From NCBI GenBank assembly GCA_030248065.1, contig JASAMV010002510.1, positions 62,001 through 126,000 on the forward strand: a stretch of DNA of 64,000 nucleotides, given 5' to 3'. This document shows positions 12,298 through 24,560 of this stretch, in pieces. Below the pieces are notes generated by a model. That model was not told where the DNA came from. It ran no database searches and was given only the letters and a program-made list of their open reading frames with translations. Both the position numbers and the translations under genes were made by a program. This stretch comes from Rhynchonema sp. JSB1_4. Its lineage: Eukaryota > Nematoda > Chromadorea > Monhysterida > Xyalidae. Within the stretch, counting starts at the first letter, position 1; each line of letters begins with the position of its first letter.

Positions 12298-15200
12298 TTA
12301 TAAAAGATGAAGTATCACGAATAAAGCTACCATCGAAGATTCAAATGGCGAGTTCAATAGATATAGGGAAACACAGCTGTTTTTTAGTTTTTCTGTATCA
12401 TCGTTACCCCCGATCACTTCACCACATTTAATTCTGTCTTCTTCGAGCTTGGTCAACGCAATCTTGAGTTCTCGCGCACGTTGGCTGATTTTCTGAAAAC
12501 GAAAATCTCAGAAATTAAAAAACCTATTGAATTTGAAATAATCACAAAACGTAACAAACCAATCCTTTCAATTTATGCACCGGGCAATGGTCGTCATACA
12601 TGGAGTATCCGTGGAGTCGGCCCACATAATCATGGTCGTATTTGGCTAGTTCATATTCGTAGGTCTGAGAATAACTTCGATTAGCAAATAATTCTAGACT
12701 TGCATTGTTATGGTGATTGAAACTAACTCCATATTTCTTGATAAAGAGTTTATGTGCAAGCAGACCTTCATCACCGACGTCGTTATGTTCTGAAACAGTT
12801 TCTCATTCTATCAAGCTACAACGGACAGAGGCCAAGAATGTGGTTGAACACACGTGAGCCCTTTGGCTTCAGTTTCACGTGGCAGTAGAATCGCAGCGAC
12901 TTATCAGCCTTGGCGCAATGGTCTAAAGGGTTGATGGAATGACTAATTGATTCCAAAACGTTGTTGAAGCTGCAGTAGGGGAAGGATGGGGCGTGTCTGA
13001 AATTGAATTCCGTGATGAATCTTCATCAAACAGTTTTTAAGCAGTATTCAATCAGGACAGATCCAACCTAAATCGATACTTGTTTTTGCTGTATACATGA
13101 TATTGGTAGCAGCTGTCCATCAAGAACTCACATCCAAGCCCTTGGCCCCACGAATAATGGTCGAGATCGGCTTGGATAAAGGTTCGGTTCAGTTTGTACC
13201 AGCTGTAAAGCAATTAATCAGAAAAGAACTATTATTAGTCGATCAACTAATGTTCGATCAATCAGTTCCGACTGCGATGTGTCAATTCACTCTGTCAACC
13301 AACAAACCAACTTTGGACTTTTCGTGTAGAACCTTGCTCTGAGATCTTCGAACACGCCGGCCAGAATCGGCGAGAAATAAGGGTTCCGTGCTTTTAGGGC
13401 CCAGCGTGATTAGGCCAGCGGATTAGCCACGCTAATTACCCGCGCATTAGCCCGCGATTAGCCACGTGCATTAGCCACGCATTAGCCACGTGATTAGGCC
13501 CGCGATTAGGGCCCATGTTCATTAGGCCATGTATCAGCCAGCGCTCATACCCAGCGTGATTAGCCAGCGATTAGCCCACGGATTACCCGCATACCCACCG
13601 GATTAGCCAGCGATTAGCCACCGGATTACCACGCATTACCACGTGATTAGCCAGATGATAGCCCCCGCATTACCCGGTCCTTAGTCCTTTCCGAGCAAAG
13701 AGGTGACATCACTTCGCGCGCTTCAGACGACTACAGATACGGGTTCGAAGTGTTATTTTAAATGTCACTCTCAATAAATTGAGCAGAAATAAGCGGTGCT
13801 GATTGTGTACATGCTGTTACTTTTCTGTTTTTACATGCCATAACTCGTCACATTCCGTACGTTGTTGATTAGACTTTCGCTTACTTTCCTGTCACGTTTG
13901 GTTTATGTATCCAGTTTACATTCGAGTTCCCACGCCCTCGCCGTTTCAGCTTGCGCTCGCACATTTTTGCTTTTGTTGATAATTGTTTTTCCGCAGTCTC
14001 ACTTCTGTCTCTTTCTATTCTCAGTTTGTGCTCTATCTATTCTCGAACTTGAAGTATAGATCTGATACCAAAGCGCTTTGAATTTGTTTGTGCGTTTGTG
14101 TATGTTGCTATATCGTCCTGTCATCAATATTACACTGATAATAAATGTCTAACGTGGTTTATGTTTGATTTTCCAAGATCATAAGGCTGGCAACGGTAGC
14201 TCACACCGTGCTTAGAGAACTTTTCAGAATATCAGTTTCTCGTATATAATTCAGTGCCCATCGTATTTTGCTTGTTATTACAGTGCGATGATAATTCACA
14301 AAATCATCGGTTGTCACGTTCAGTCGGTTGCTGTTTCGGTTGAAGATCAGTGGGTACCAACACACAGCAGTTTCAATACGAGCTCGGTTCGACATGAGCA
14401 ACTTATTCGTTGCAATGTGATTTGGAGAACGGCATTCATGCGGATAAATATGTACCTGCAGTAGCTATACTATTATATGTATGTACTTTTTAGCCACCGC
14501 CCTTCTTCTTGCAGCTTCAGGCACACTGCGGCTGTTGGTTTGTGAGAGGACTGACATTTCTGCACGACATCACAACCTCCTGGCACCAACCGCTCAATTC
14601 GTAACGAACCTACTGTACATGATTTGTCGAATTGATCTGCTGTTTTGATAGCGGGAAAGAACCACCATGTTGCAAAGTGTGCATAAATAAGGCTGTCAGT
14701 CATCATAAATGTGCAGGACATAAACGCGGCCCACACTGTCGAACCCGTTATCTGTCAGTCGCTCTGAAGCGTCCCGTACCGTAAGTGATGTTTCACACTA
14801 CTTTGCACGTGTAAAGGACTAATGGACGGTGGGCCCTAATGCACGGTGGGTCCTAATTCACGCTGGACCCTAATGCACGGTGGGCCCTAATGCACGGTGG
14901 GCCCTAATGCACGGTGGGCCCTAATGCACGCTGGGCCCTAATGCACGCGGGCCCTAATGCACGTGGGCCCTAATGCACGTGGGCCCTAATGCCCGTGGGC
15001 CCTAATGCACGCTGGGCCCTAAGCACGCTGGGCCCAATGAGCGCTGGGCCCTGATGCAACATGGGCCCTAATAAAATGGCCCTATGCACGCGCCCTAATG
15101 ACGGGGCCCAATGCACGTGGGCCCTAATGCACGCGGGCCCTAATGCACGCGGGCCCTAATGTAGCGTGGGCCCTAATGCACGCTGGGCCCTAATGCACGC

Positions 15201-16792
15201 TGGGCCCTAAAAGCACGGAACCGAAATAAGTGACGGTGGTGACTGATGCAGTCATGACGTCATACTGCAACATTGAATGGCGGCAGTGGGTGTAGTCCCC
15301 ACGTGATCTTCATTCGAGACAAACCAGGAACATGCGTGATTCGAGATGTGTCTTAGCCGAGCCAGCACCCCCGTTGTTCTCCAACTCGATCCCTTTCAAA
15401 TCCGGACATTCGTCGTCTGTGAACCAGAAATGTTTCTTCATTGCTTCCTGCAATGGCGTCGGAATGCCATTGGCTGTTATGTCTATGTTTGTTCAATAGC
15501 ATATGCCCCATCCAATACCCATGCGTTCGGAAAAAGGTTCTTATCGAGAAAATATCGTTCGTAGTTTTCCACCCATCCATCTTTGAAGCCATTCACGCGC
15601 CAGTGATCGCGCGTGGTCACAGTCTGCGTTCCATAAACGCTGTTGGCGAAGCCCTAAAACAAGGCTGTATTTCGAATGTTGCAGAATTTGAATTCGGATT
15701 CAAATTCTGAGACTGAAGCTTGGGTAAATGGGAGAAAAAGGCAGTGAACCGATGACCGACCATACTGTGCAACAATTCATGTTGTATTGTGAACCAGGCT
15801 TTGTCCACACCAATGGCTCGCACCATACTGGCACAAATGAATATCATCGATACCATTGGTCTGCGAAATATCAATTGAACAATCTAATTATAATGTCTTG
15901 CACGTTGATCAAAGTCATCACCTTCTGATATCATCAGGAGTGTATTGGCACGTCAAGGCGAATGCGAGCACCGTGGCTGAACCAGTGCACGAAGTTTTAC
16001 AAATCGATCTGCATCCACCTGCGATGTCAAATGAAATTGAACGCGGATGAGACGGCGACTGTTGCTCAAGTTGTCCAACCGTAAATCCTGATTAAAAGGT
16101 CGGTGTTGTTAAAATGTTCATATCCTTGTTCGTCGACGGTACGTTGTGTGGACCACACTTGGTCTGACATCATCGGTACTTTCTCAGTGTATTTTTCACA
16201 ATTCTCATGTAAATCAGCAAATCGGCTGGAAACGAACAGCAATGCTTTTAGGAAGCTTCAAAATTGTATGATGGTTTCAAAAAGTCCGCACGAACATTCC
16301 GTTAGGCGCGCGTTGCACTTTGAATAGCTGGCCAAAGTCACGAATTGTGTAGTCGACGATTTTCTGCAACACTGGGAAAACGATTATTTTTCTGCAGACC
16401 TCTCTAGATCTTTCAGATTTGCATACTTTTATGAATTTCGTTTCGTGTGGCTCGAAATTCGTTCTATCATATTCGAAATCTTTGGAGAACTCATACGCAA
16501 TTCGAATCGGTTCGTACGGAGCATCATCTTCCGGCTGTATGAATCTCGCCTTATCGTCAGCTTCGTAGGGAAGAGGTTGGTAGTTCAATGGTTGGAGCAC
16601 GGGCACTGCATCCTGAACAGATGGTTTGTGGTCATGCTGGTATTTCAGAGACTTCAAGGCATTCAAACCCACCATCAACGCAGCGCCACAGAAGTTGTCG
16701 GTCTCAAATAGTTCTTCTTCCGGCGAAATTTCATTTGGGCAAATCAGCAAGAGCAAAAATGCGATGAACTGATGAAGGTCTATGTGAGTCAT
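12298..16792 (-). pseudogene. M8 leishmanolysin-like protease copy A, interrupted by a mobile element
   Basis: This is the most downstream of three tandem M8 (gp63/invadolysin-like) metalloprotease copies. The start at 16792 encodes a signal peptide followed by a FCGAALM exon end. Later exons carry KIVDYTIRDFGQLFKVQRAP, the zinc-binding HELLH (near 15770), then NHWRVNGFKDG-like sequence, the third-ligand region KTHLESRMF and the Met-turn MTASVTTVTYF. Downstream are a WYKLNRTF block and a Cys-rich C-terminus ending in a hydrophobic tail (MVALFVILHLL), as expected for a GPI signal. Within the Met-turn exon, immediately after VTTVTYF, the frame is split by the element at 13382-15222 with an 8-bp duplication. 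Copy B reads straight through the same site. Unless the insertion is removed from the RNA, the product would lose everything after the Met-turn. Confidence 0.8.
13382..15222. mobile_element. 1.84-kb inverted-repeat element with 17-bp satellite arms, 8-bp TSD
   Basis: The element is flanked by gaaataag at 13374-13381 and 15223-15230. Its ends are exact inverted repeats for at least 27 bp, starting GGTTCCGTGCTTTTAGGGCC. Each arm continues as tandem repeats: the right arm (about 14817-15222) is a regular 17-bp unit TAATGCACGCTGGGCCC, and the left arm (13382-13683) is a degenerate GATTAGCCACGC-like series. The centre (about 13690-14810) has no recognisable transposase. The 8-bp duplication fits hAT, Merlin or P-like superfamilies, but the ends do not decide which. 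The uninterrupted site is present in paralogue B near 18095-18115. Confidence 0.9.
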
Positions 16793-17065
16793 GCTGAATC
16801 CTAGGATTTAGAGGCTTAGGAATGGAAAATAAGGAATGGAAAAAGAACAAGGATCACAGATCAATTTAACCCCTGTGGCAAGTATGTCACCTAAAAAAAA
16901 GAACAACGTGGCTCATTTTTTGGTAAGAAGCTTCGAAACAAGCCGGTATTGTTTTATTCGAGGAAAAGCAACACGAGTGCTCAATAGAGCGTGTCAATTG
17001 GAGCAGTTAGAGCAAAAATGAATAATTACATGATTGTGAGGTGCGTGAGTGAACAACTGAGTGCT

Positions 17066-19649
17066 TCAGAGATCCGTCAGTAGCATCATGGATAGAATTA
17101 GCATCAAAGATTCAGCGAGATGCAGATAACATGAGATCAACAGAGAAGGATAGGCGCTATTCAGGAGCTGAGGATTGTCATTGCCGCCTATAACTTCACC
17201 ACATTTAATTCTGTCATCTTCCAGGTTGGCCAACCCTAGCTTGAGTTCGCGTGCGCGTTGGTGGGCTTTCTGGATAAAAATAGATTAAGTTTTTAGTGCT
17301 CGAAGATAGAAGAAATCAAACACTCCAAATAGCGCACCAATCCTTTCAATTTATACACTGGGCAATGGTCGTCAAACTTTGAGTATCCGTGAAGTCGGCC
17401 TGCATAATCATGCTTGTATTTGGCTAATTCGTATTCGTACGTCTGAAAATAGCAAATACATTTTTGTTATTCTTCGATACACTTTGCTGAAGAAAGTGCA
17501 GCTATTACCCCGTATTTCTTGATGAATAAGTTGTGCGAAATTAACTCTTCGTTGGCGTGATCGTTATGTTCTGGAACAGCATCTTGATTCCGATAATTCA
17601 AGGTGTTGAGAAAGCAAGCGAATCTTAAACATACGTGAGCCCTCTGGCTTCAGTTTCACGTGGCAGTGAAATCGCAGCGATTTATCGGCCTTGGCACAAT
17701 GGTCCAAAGGGTTGATGGAATGGCCTATTGACTCCAAAACGTTGTTTAAGCTGCAGTAGGGGAAGGCTGGGGCATGTCTGAAATAACTGAACGCAGTAAT
17801 TAATGGCTGACACAGTGCTTGAAACATCACACACGATGATGACACCAACCTAGATCGATATTTCTTTCGGCTGAAGACGTAGTACTCATAGCAGCTGTCC
17901 ATCAAGAACTCACAACCGAGTCCTTGGCCCCACGAATAATGGTCGAGATCGGCTTGGATAAAGGTTCGGTTCAGTTTGTACCAGCTGTAAAGCAATTGAT
18001 CAATCAATAAAAGACATAAGGACATGAGACAAACCAACTTTGGACTTTTCGTGATGAAGCTGGCTCTCAGATCTTCGAACACGCCGGCCAGAATCGGCGA
18101 GAAATAAGTGACGGTGGTGACTGATGCAGTCATGACGTCATACTGTAACAATGAATGGTGATCTTCCACCGATTGATGACTTTCTTCACACTGCGCCAAC
18201 CAGAAACAATCGCGATTCGAGATGGGTCCCTTTCGATCCGTCACGTCCATTGTTCTCCAACTCGATTCCTCTCAAATTCGGACAGTTCTCATCGGTGAAC
18301 CAGAAATGCTTCTTCATTGCTGCCTGAAACGAAAGCTAGGCGCTTCAATCCGATTCTAGTTTCAGACTTTTTTCATAGGCTCGCCAACCCAAGCATTTGG
18401 AAATTTTTCTTTGTCGAGAAAGTATCGTTCATACGAGTCGACCACACCGTCCTTGAAGCCATTGATGCGCCATTTGTGGTGCGTGGTGATAGTGTGCGCT
18501 TTGTAGACGTTGTTTGCAAAGCCCTCAAATTGTTATAAGTGGTTGACATCCACAGATATAAATAACAAACATCAACCAACGACCCACCAGACTGTGCAGC
18601 AGCTCATGCTGAATGGTGTACCAGGCTTTGTCAATGCTGACCGCACGCAACGCACTCGCACACACGAATATCATCGATACCATCGGTCTGTGAAACATCA
18701 TTTATTGCGCTGGAATATGCACAATGTCATTCTGTTTGAACATTACCGAGAGATGTGATCAGGCGTGTAGCGACAGGTGAGGGCGAATGCGAGCATAGAG
18801 TTTGAATCATCGCACGAGGGTCTGCATAACGATCTGCATCCACCTAACAAAACAATCTTGTTCTCGGTATTTGGAAAGATTTTCCCTTATTTAATTACAT
18901 TCATTGTCTTAAAATGTTTACCATATATCCTGAGCAAAAAGTCGGCATTGCTAAAATGTTCACAGCCATGATTGTCAATGGTGCGTTGTTTCAACCACAC
19001 TTGGTCTGGCATCATCGGCACTTTATTGGTGTATTTCTCACAATTCTCGCCCATTCCTTGAAACGCGCTGCAATTTAGGAAGCTTTGATCAGAGAGCGTC
19101 ACTGAACTTACGAATAGTAAATTCACCAACATTCCATCGGGGGCACGCTGAACTTTGAATAGAGTGCCGTAGTCACGAACAGTGTAGTCGACTATTTTCT
19201 GATGAACATAGAAACATTTTTGAACTATTTGTCTGATGAACTAATCGAATTGATTCAACTCACTTTAATGAATCTCATTTCATCCATCGAAAACTCTGTT
19301 GTATCGTGTGCAAAGTCTTTCGAGAATTGATATGCTATTCGAATCGGTTCGTATGGGGCATCATCTTTGGATGATTTCGTCTCACACTCATCTGGATAAT
19401 GTAGGGGTTGGTAGCTCAACGCTTGGTGTGCAGGTAATGGGTCCTGAAAAATGTTGTTTCTAGTTTGCTAATTGGTTGTTAAAATAAGTGTTTGTATGAA
19501 ACGTCGGCTGTTGTAATGATCTAGCCCACCATTAATGCAGCGCCGCAGAAGTCGTCCGTTTCAAATGAATCTTCTTCCGATGAAATTTCATTTGGGTAAA
19601 TCAGCATGAGGAAAAATGCGATGAACTGGTAATCGGGCATTCGAGCCAT
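17066..19649 (-). CDS. M8 leishmanolysin-like zinc metalloprotease, copy B
   Basis: This is the middle copy of the tandem cluster and is apparently intact. The start at 19649 gives a signal peptide (FIAFFLMLIYPN) and an exon ending FCGAALM. Further exons encode KIVDYTVRDYGTLFKVQRAP, a mid-domain, KAWYTIQHELLHSL with the HExxH zinc site, then GFANNVYK...WRINGFKDGVV, the third-ligand segment GTHLESRLFL, and the Met-turn MTASVTTVTYFSPILAGVFE. The C-terminal domain contains WYKLNRTFIQADLDHYSWGQ, many Cys residues and YKHDYAGR-like sequence. It ends with a hydrophobic stretch (LMLILSMMLLTDL) that resembles a GPI-attachment signal. Introns are short with TTTCAG/TTACAG acceptors. It is very similar to copy A, pointing to recent duplication. 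Exact exon ends were not all resolved. Confidence 0.83.
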
Positions 19650-19863
19650 GAGGAATGATGATTAAGTCAAGCAAATGTGGAACAAATACTTTTTCAATTG
19701 TATAACTGCAGCAGAATAAATTTCTGTTTGAAAAGAACGACAGAGAAAATCAGCGTTGGTTTACTCATGAAATCTTGGAATGCAACCAGTTTTGGGGGAA
19801 CAGTCGAAAGAAATCACTCAATCACGATAAATTAGAGAATAACTGAATCACTTGTGGGTTGCA

Positions 19864-22722
19864 TTAAGCTAAACGCATTATCTTTTTGAATATCATTGCT
19901 GTAAATGGTGAGCCCTTTTGTATTTCTTTAACAAATTTTCATTGATTTCTACCGCATTTCAGGCGATAATGTTCCAAATTGTCCATCATCTTTTTCATTT
20001 CAAGAGATCGTATCGTCCTGGGCTGAAAGATCCGACATCAAAGAGCTAATTGTGGGCAATTATTCTCTGTAATCTCTTAAACGAACCAAATTTTTCAGCG
20101 TGAACATGGGACAATAATCGTAATACTCTGATCTTGAGTGGAGTCTGCCCGCAAACGCGTCGCCTCGGTCTTCTAGCTCCTTTTCGAAAATCTGGTCAAA
20201 TCTTATGTTTGATATACTTTAGAACAAGCATTTGATAAAACTTAATTCATTTTACCCCATATCTTTTCATATATTCATCGTGAGTGATTGGTTCACCGGT
20301 GGTGTCCAGGTCACTGTGCGGGGCTGCAACATAACTGTCGTCGATTGTGTTCGACGGACACAAACATTATTTAACATTCGATTGAATCAGAGACCAATTG
20401 ATTTGTAGTACATCTTGCAACCAAATCTGAGCTGCTTGTCTGCACCCGGACAATTGTCAACGGGGTTGATTGAACGACTGATTGATGTCACCAAATTGTC
20501 AAGGTTGCAATATGGGTACGAGGGCGCGTATCTGAAAGTATATTACTTTCTTACTCTCTAAAATACTTTAGTGAAGTTTCAGTGGTGAAAGAAAATCTCC
20601 AGGAAGGAGCAACATACTTTACACCCTTGAGAGCTTCATTACTCGCATTGATGTATTCGTAGCAACTGTTGTTCAGAAATTCGCAGCCCATGAAGGCACC
20701 AAATGGATAGTAGTTGACATCGTTTTGAATATAGTCGTAGTCGACTTGGTACCAGCTATTTTACATTAATTTATTGATCGTTTAATTCATAGATCGATTG
20801 ATTGACTGTGCGTGATTTAATTTTTGTTGATTGTTCCATTGGGTGATTTATACCTTTATTTATTGATTGATTTGCTTATTGATTTATTTATTTAGTGATT
20901 GCTCGATCTACTGTTTGATTGATTTGTTTGATCAACAGATTAAGGCTGAAAAATAGGAACAGCCACCTACTTGATTTTATTTCTGCATCCCTCGCATTTC
21001 AGATCTTCGAGTATGCCTAGCAGAATTGGAGAGAAGTAGCTGAGATCGCTGACTGATGGTGTCATCACGTCAAACTGAAATGAAATCGTGTCCTCCAGCG
21101 TTGATTCTCTATTTGTGAAAAATCACGACAAAAACCAGTTTGGCAACCGCACCTGGAACAGTCTCATTTCCAAATGAACGCTTCTGGAACCCCCTTTTCC
21201 ATTGTTTTCCAACTCGATGCCCGGCAGATCGGGACAACTTTCTTCGTTGAAATTGAACAGTTTTTGAAGTGCCGCCTGATAATTGTTTTTTTAAAACCTA
21301 ATGTTTAATTTAGAGCAACAAGTTTTTCCTAATAAACGCTAACCCATCCTTTCGGATAATGCTCCTTCCTCAACCATTCGCGCTTGTAGTCGCGTGTCAC
21401 GCCATCCACCTTACCGTTCACTCGCCAGTCCACTGATTTGGAAACTTTGTAGCCAAACGACGAAAATCCCTGGCAATCGATTGAAAATTCGAAAGATGGA
21501 ACTTTAAAAATTAAAAAAAACAACTGTGAGTTACCAATGCATGCATTATTTCGTGCTGGACGGTGTACCATACTTTATCGATACCTAGACTGCCAACGGC
21601 ATTCGCACAGATGTAGATGTAGCCTGCCTGCGGCCTAAAAGTTGTGGTTGTTGCCCTTTGTTAATTCACTGATTTTTTTAATTTCAGGCATCACTTACCG
21701 CCATGTGTCAGAATCGAAAGCGCAGGTACTGGCGTAAGCCAAAATCAGACCACGGTTGCCATGGCAGGATTTCGCGCACTCATAGTCGCAACCTCCTGCA
21801 AGCAATTCCGCTTTACAAAAAACAGGATTATTCTTGATTAGTGGTTGGTCAAATCAAAACCGCCAATGCGATCACCAAATATCTTCAGCATGTAGTCGGC
21901 ATGAGACACTAATTCGAAATCGTTATCAACAATTTTGTGCTCGAGCCATGTCTGATTTGGCATTGGTGGGGATGGACCAGTGTGGTCGGGTGAACAGGAG
22001 GTGCCTGCTGAACGGTGGTTGGGGAAAATCGGGTACTTTCTGAAACATTGGCTGCGTAAATGTCGGATAAGGCAGCGGTTCGTATCGCACTTTCGGTTAT
22101 CGGGTGTGGAACTATGGGCTGAACACTAAGCAGAGCACCCACATTCCCTTCGGCTGACGTTGCACCCGGAGAAAGTTCTGGAAGTCGTAAATCGTGTAGT
22201 CGATCACTTTCTGAAACATCAGTCCAGCACCTCAATTCATTCGTCCTTTAACTTTATTTACTTTCGAATTTTATTCACCGTGCGGTCGACTGACTTTGAT
22301 AAATCTTAATTCATTCGGTTTGAAATCTCCCCCGACTTGGAAATCCGTCGAGTATTCGTATGCAATTCGGATCGAGTCGTAGTTGGCGTTTTTGTCGGGT
22401 TTCGGTAATTGCTCTTCCTCTTTGTAACTTAGGGAGGCACGATGTGATTTAGAATCGTCCTGAAACCTCGCAAAAAGGAAAGTAAGAGAAGTGTCCCCGA
22501 CTGTTGGCGCGGATGATAGTGCCACTGTTGTGTTGAGGATCATGCGATTTTTGTTCCACATCTTTCTTAGTCTTCAAAACAAGAAAAATAATTAACTTTT
22601 GTTCAGCAAACCATTAGTCCGGCTGCGCAGAATCCGCTCACTTCATTTTCTTCATCTTGGGCTGGAATTCTTGGCGTGAAAATTATCATCAGCAAAAATA
22701 CCGTAATCGGTGAGGTTGTCAT
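19864..22722 (-). CDS. M8 leishmanolysin-like zinc metalloprotease, copy C
   Basis: This is the 5'-most and most diverged copy. The start at 22722 encodes a clear signal peptide (ITVFLLMIIFTPRIPAQ) and the shared first-exon end (FCAAGLM). The catalytic helix reads VWYTVQHEIMHALV followed by GFSSFGYKVS. The third ligand lies in SVHLEMRLF, and the Met-turn in DVMTPSVSDLSYFSPILLG, followed by the family-typical LKCEGCRNKIK, whose cysteines are missing from copies A and B. The last exons give a helical EMKKMMDNLEHYRLKC and end without an evident hydrophobic tail, so this copy may be secreted rather than GPI-anchored. That ending depends on my choice of the final splice acceptor near 19885. Confidence 0.82.
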
Positions 22723-23261
22723 GGTGAGAAAAGCTGTTGAATTCAAGAGTATTGATATGGAATAAATTTACTGTAATAATTTGTTGAATATTCAAACCAA
22801 TCATAGTATTGCACGACGTGGAACTGATTACTTTGCTTCTGCCCTTTTACCGTAATCTAGTTCTCTACAGTAATGATCATTTTACACGCTCATTACGTGG
22901 ATTCGTAATTTTCTGACTCATTGATCTGAACCTGGATCCATTTTCTGTGCGCCTGAAACAAATAAACAAAATTGCGAGCTGATACTTTGAACTCCCGGTC
23001 TGCCGTTACGGAATAGAAACTCCCACTGGAAGCAATGTCTTTTTTCTTGTGAATGAAACTGAAGCAGGAACTGAACACTTGCCCATTCAGAAAGGTTCGT
23101 ATTTTGAGTGCCGTCACAAAGCGGCGGCGTTAAAAACAACTGCCCACCCAATAACTGCTGGACACAAAGTTTGTTTTCGCTTTTTGGAACAATACGTATG
23201 GCTCATTTGTTTGGTTGCACTCCTGGCTGGTGCTGTGAGGTAAACGATACGTAGACACGAC
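22723..23261. other. Upstream region of the protease cluster
   Basis: This is the likely promoter and 5' side of protease copy C. A minus-strand open stretch at 22893-23117 could encode about 74 residues, but it has no domain signal or supporting splice context and I do not call it a gene. Confidence 0.35.
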
Positions 23262-23517
23262 CAGGGCCCAGTCCACAAAAATTGAATTACATTGTACCTT
23301 AACCTAGACGTTAACGTTAACCTAAACCTAGACCTTTACACGAACGTTAATCTTAACCTTGACACTAACACTAACGTTAACGCAAAGGTAAGCATAAAAG
23401 AGTAGATCCTTTGCGTTTTTGGTCGTCATTTTCTCATGTATGTTTGCGTTTATGTTATCGTTAGCATTAAGGTTAACGTTGGTGTTAAGGCTAAGGGCTT
23501 CTGTGGATTGGGCCCTA
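23262..23517. mobile_element. MITE with CAGGGCCC ends and TTAACG subrepeats
   Basis: The ends are inverted: CAGGGCCCAGTCCACA on the left and TGTGGATTGGGCCCTA on the right. Between them are many short TTAACG/TTAACC-type repeats arranged as imperfect inverted arms around a central spacer. CAGGG ends suggest a hAT-type non-autonomous element, but no 8-bp duplication was found (gacacgac versus gattcttt). Confidence 0.6.
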
Positions 23518-23751
23518 GATTCTTTGCCATTACCCCAGACTGTATTTCTCGTTATCCCATATTCCGTCATTTACATACGCACAGTACCAGCTGCAATTCT
23601 AGGCGATCCTGAGCCTGCGCAGGCTCAGCCTGCAGGCGCCGCCGCCCAGCCTGCACCCGCCTCCGCCGAGCCTGTAGGCGCCTGCAGGTTCAGCAAGTAC
23701 GCCGCTGGTTTTGGTGCTTTTGTGTGTAAACAATATTTGTGTTTCGTCTTC

Positions 23752-23970
23752 TCACTTGGACACAGCGCTTGCAGACATTGGAACGTGAAGGGCGCGAAGA
23801 CGATGGGCGATTTGAATGTTGTTGTAACCCATGTGGTGCATTTGTTGGATTGTTTCTCGCACAAGCTGCCATACTTTGCGACCACCGCGCTCAGGATTGA
23901 ACATTTGTAGTTGACGAACATGTAGTTTCACTTTTCGTACAGAAATTGCTGGTTTGTTTCGATTCGGCAT
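23752..23970 (-). CDS. Small helix-turn-helix protein inside a DNA element
   Basis: A 72-codon frame starts with MPNRNKPAISVRKVKLHVRQ and contains WQLVRETIQQMHHMGYNNIQ followed by IAHRLRALHVPMSASAVSK. This pattern (a long helix, then GYNNIQIAHRL and a recognition helix with S.SAVSK) is that of the N-terminal HTH of Tc1/mariner-like or related transposases. No catalytic DDE/D domain follows; the frame stops immediately after the HTH. It could be a decayed transposase 5' end or a stand-alone DNA-binding protein. Assignment rests on pattern only. Confidence 0.4.
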   Translation of the reverse strand: MPNRNKPAISVRKVKLHVRQLQMFNPERGGRKVWQLVRETIQQMHHMGYNNIQIAHRLRALHVPMSASAVSK

Positions 23971-24151
23971 TGTTAACTTTTTTGACAATGCAATCAAGAC
24001 GAGAAAACGAAATACACAGACGTTGTTTGCACACAAAAGCACCAAAACCCAGCGGCGTACTTGCTGAGCCTACAGGCGCCTGCAGGCTCGGCGGAGGCGG
24101 GTGCAGGCTGGGCGGCAGCGCCTGCAGGTGCCGCTGGTTTCTTTTCTTAGG

Positions 24152-24560
24152 GCGGCCTTACGTAAAACTAGGAAATAGGAAATCTTTTACGTGTTAAAAC
24201 TGTTTGTTAGGAAATTTGAGACGAAACTAGGAAATAGGAAGTAGGAAATATTTCCTATTTCCTATTTCCTAGTTGTTTTTTCGAAACTAGGAAATAGGAA
24301 ATATTTGGCACAATCAGCAGAACCAAACATCAACGCAGCTGAACAAAATGTTTTGATAGAGTTGCGTGTATGTGCACAATGCATGCTTGGCTAATAAATA
24401 TTCCGCCAGTTGTGTTAAAAGTAGGTTTGTCTATGGTGTCAGGGCACGGTGACAAAATTTCCTATTTCCTAGTTTCAAAATGACAACTAGGAAGTAGGAA
24501 ATATTTCCTATTTCCTAATTCCTACTTTTTGAAACTAGGAAATAGGAAATATAAGGCCGC
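24152..24560. mobile_element. Nested element built from AGGAAATAGGAAAT repeats
   Basis: The ends are inverted: GCGGCCTTACGTAAAACTAGG on the left and a TATAAGGCCGC end on the right. Subterminal regions are direct and inverted copies of ACTAGGAAATAGGAAATATTT, which can fold into long hairpins. The unique centre (about 24305-24460) has no ORF of note. It lies inside the GC-rich inverted-repeat element. Confidence 0.55.

Noticed and set aside
13715..13765. GGTTCGAAGTG resembling a tRNA B box inside the inserted element.
   Set aside because: No A box, no cloverleaf stems at the right spacing; not a tRNA or SINE head.
13382..15222. The GATTAGCC/CCTAATGCACG arrays considered as interstitial telomere repeats.
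   Set aside because: The unit is 17 bp with GGGCCC cores and is bounded by transposon ends with a target duplication, not a TTAGGC-type array.
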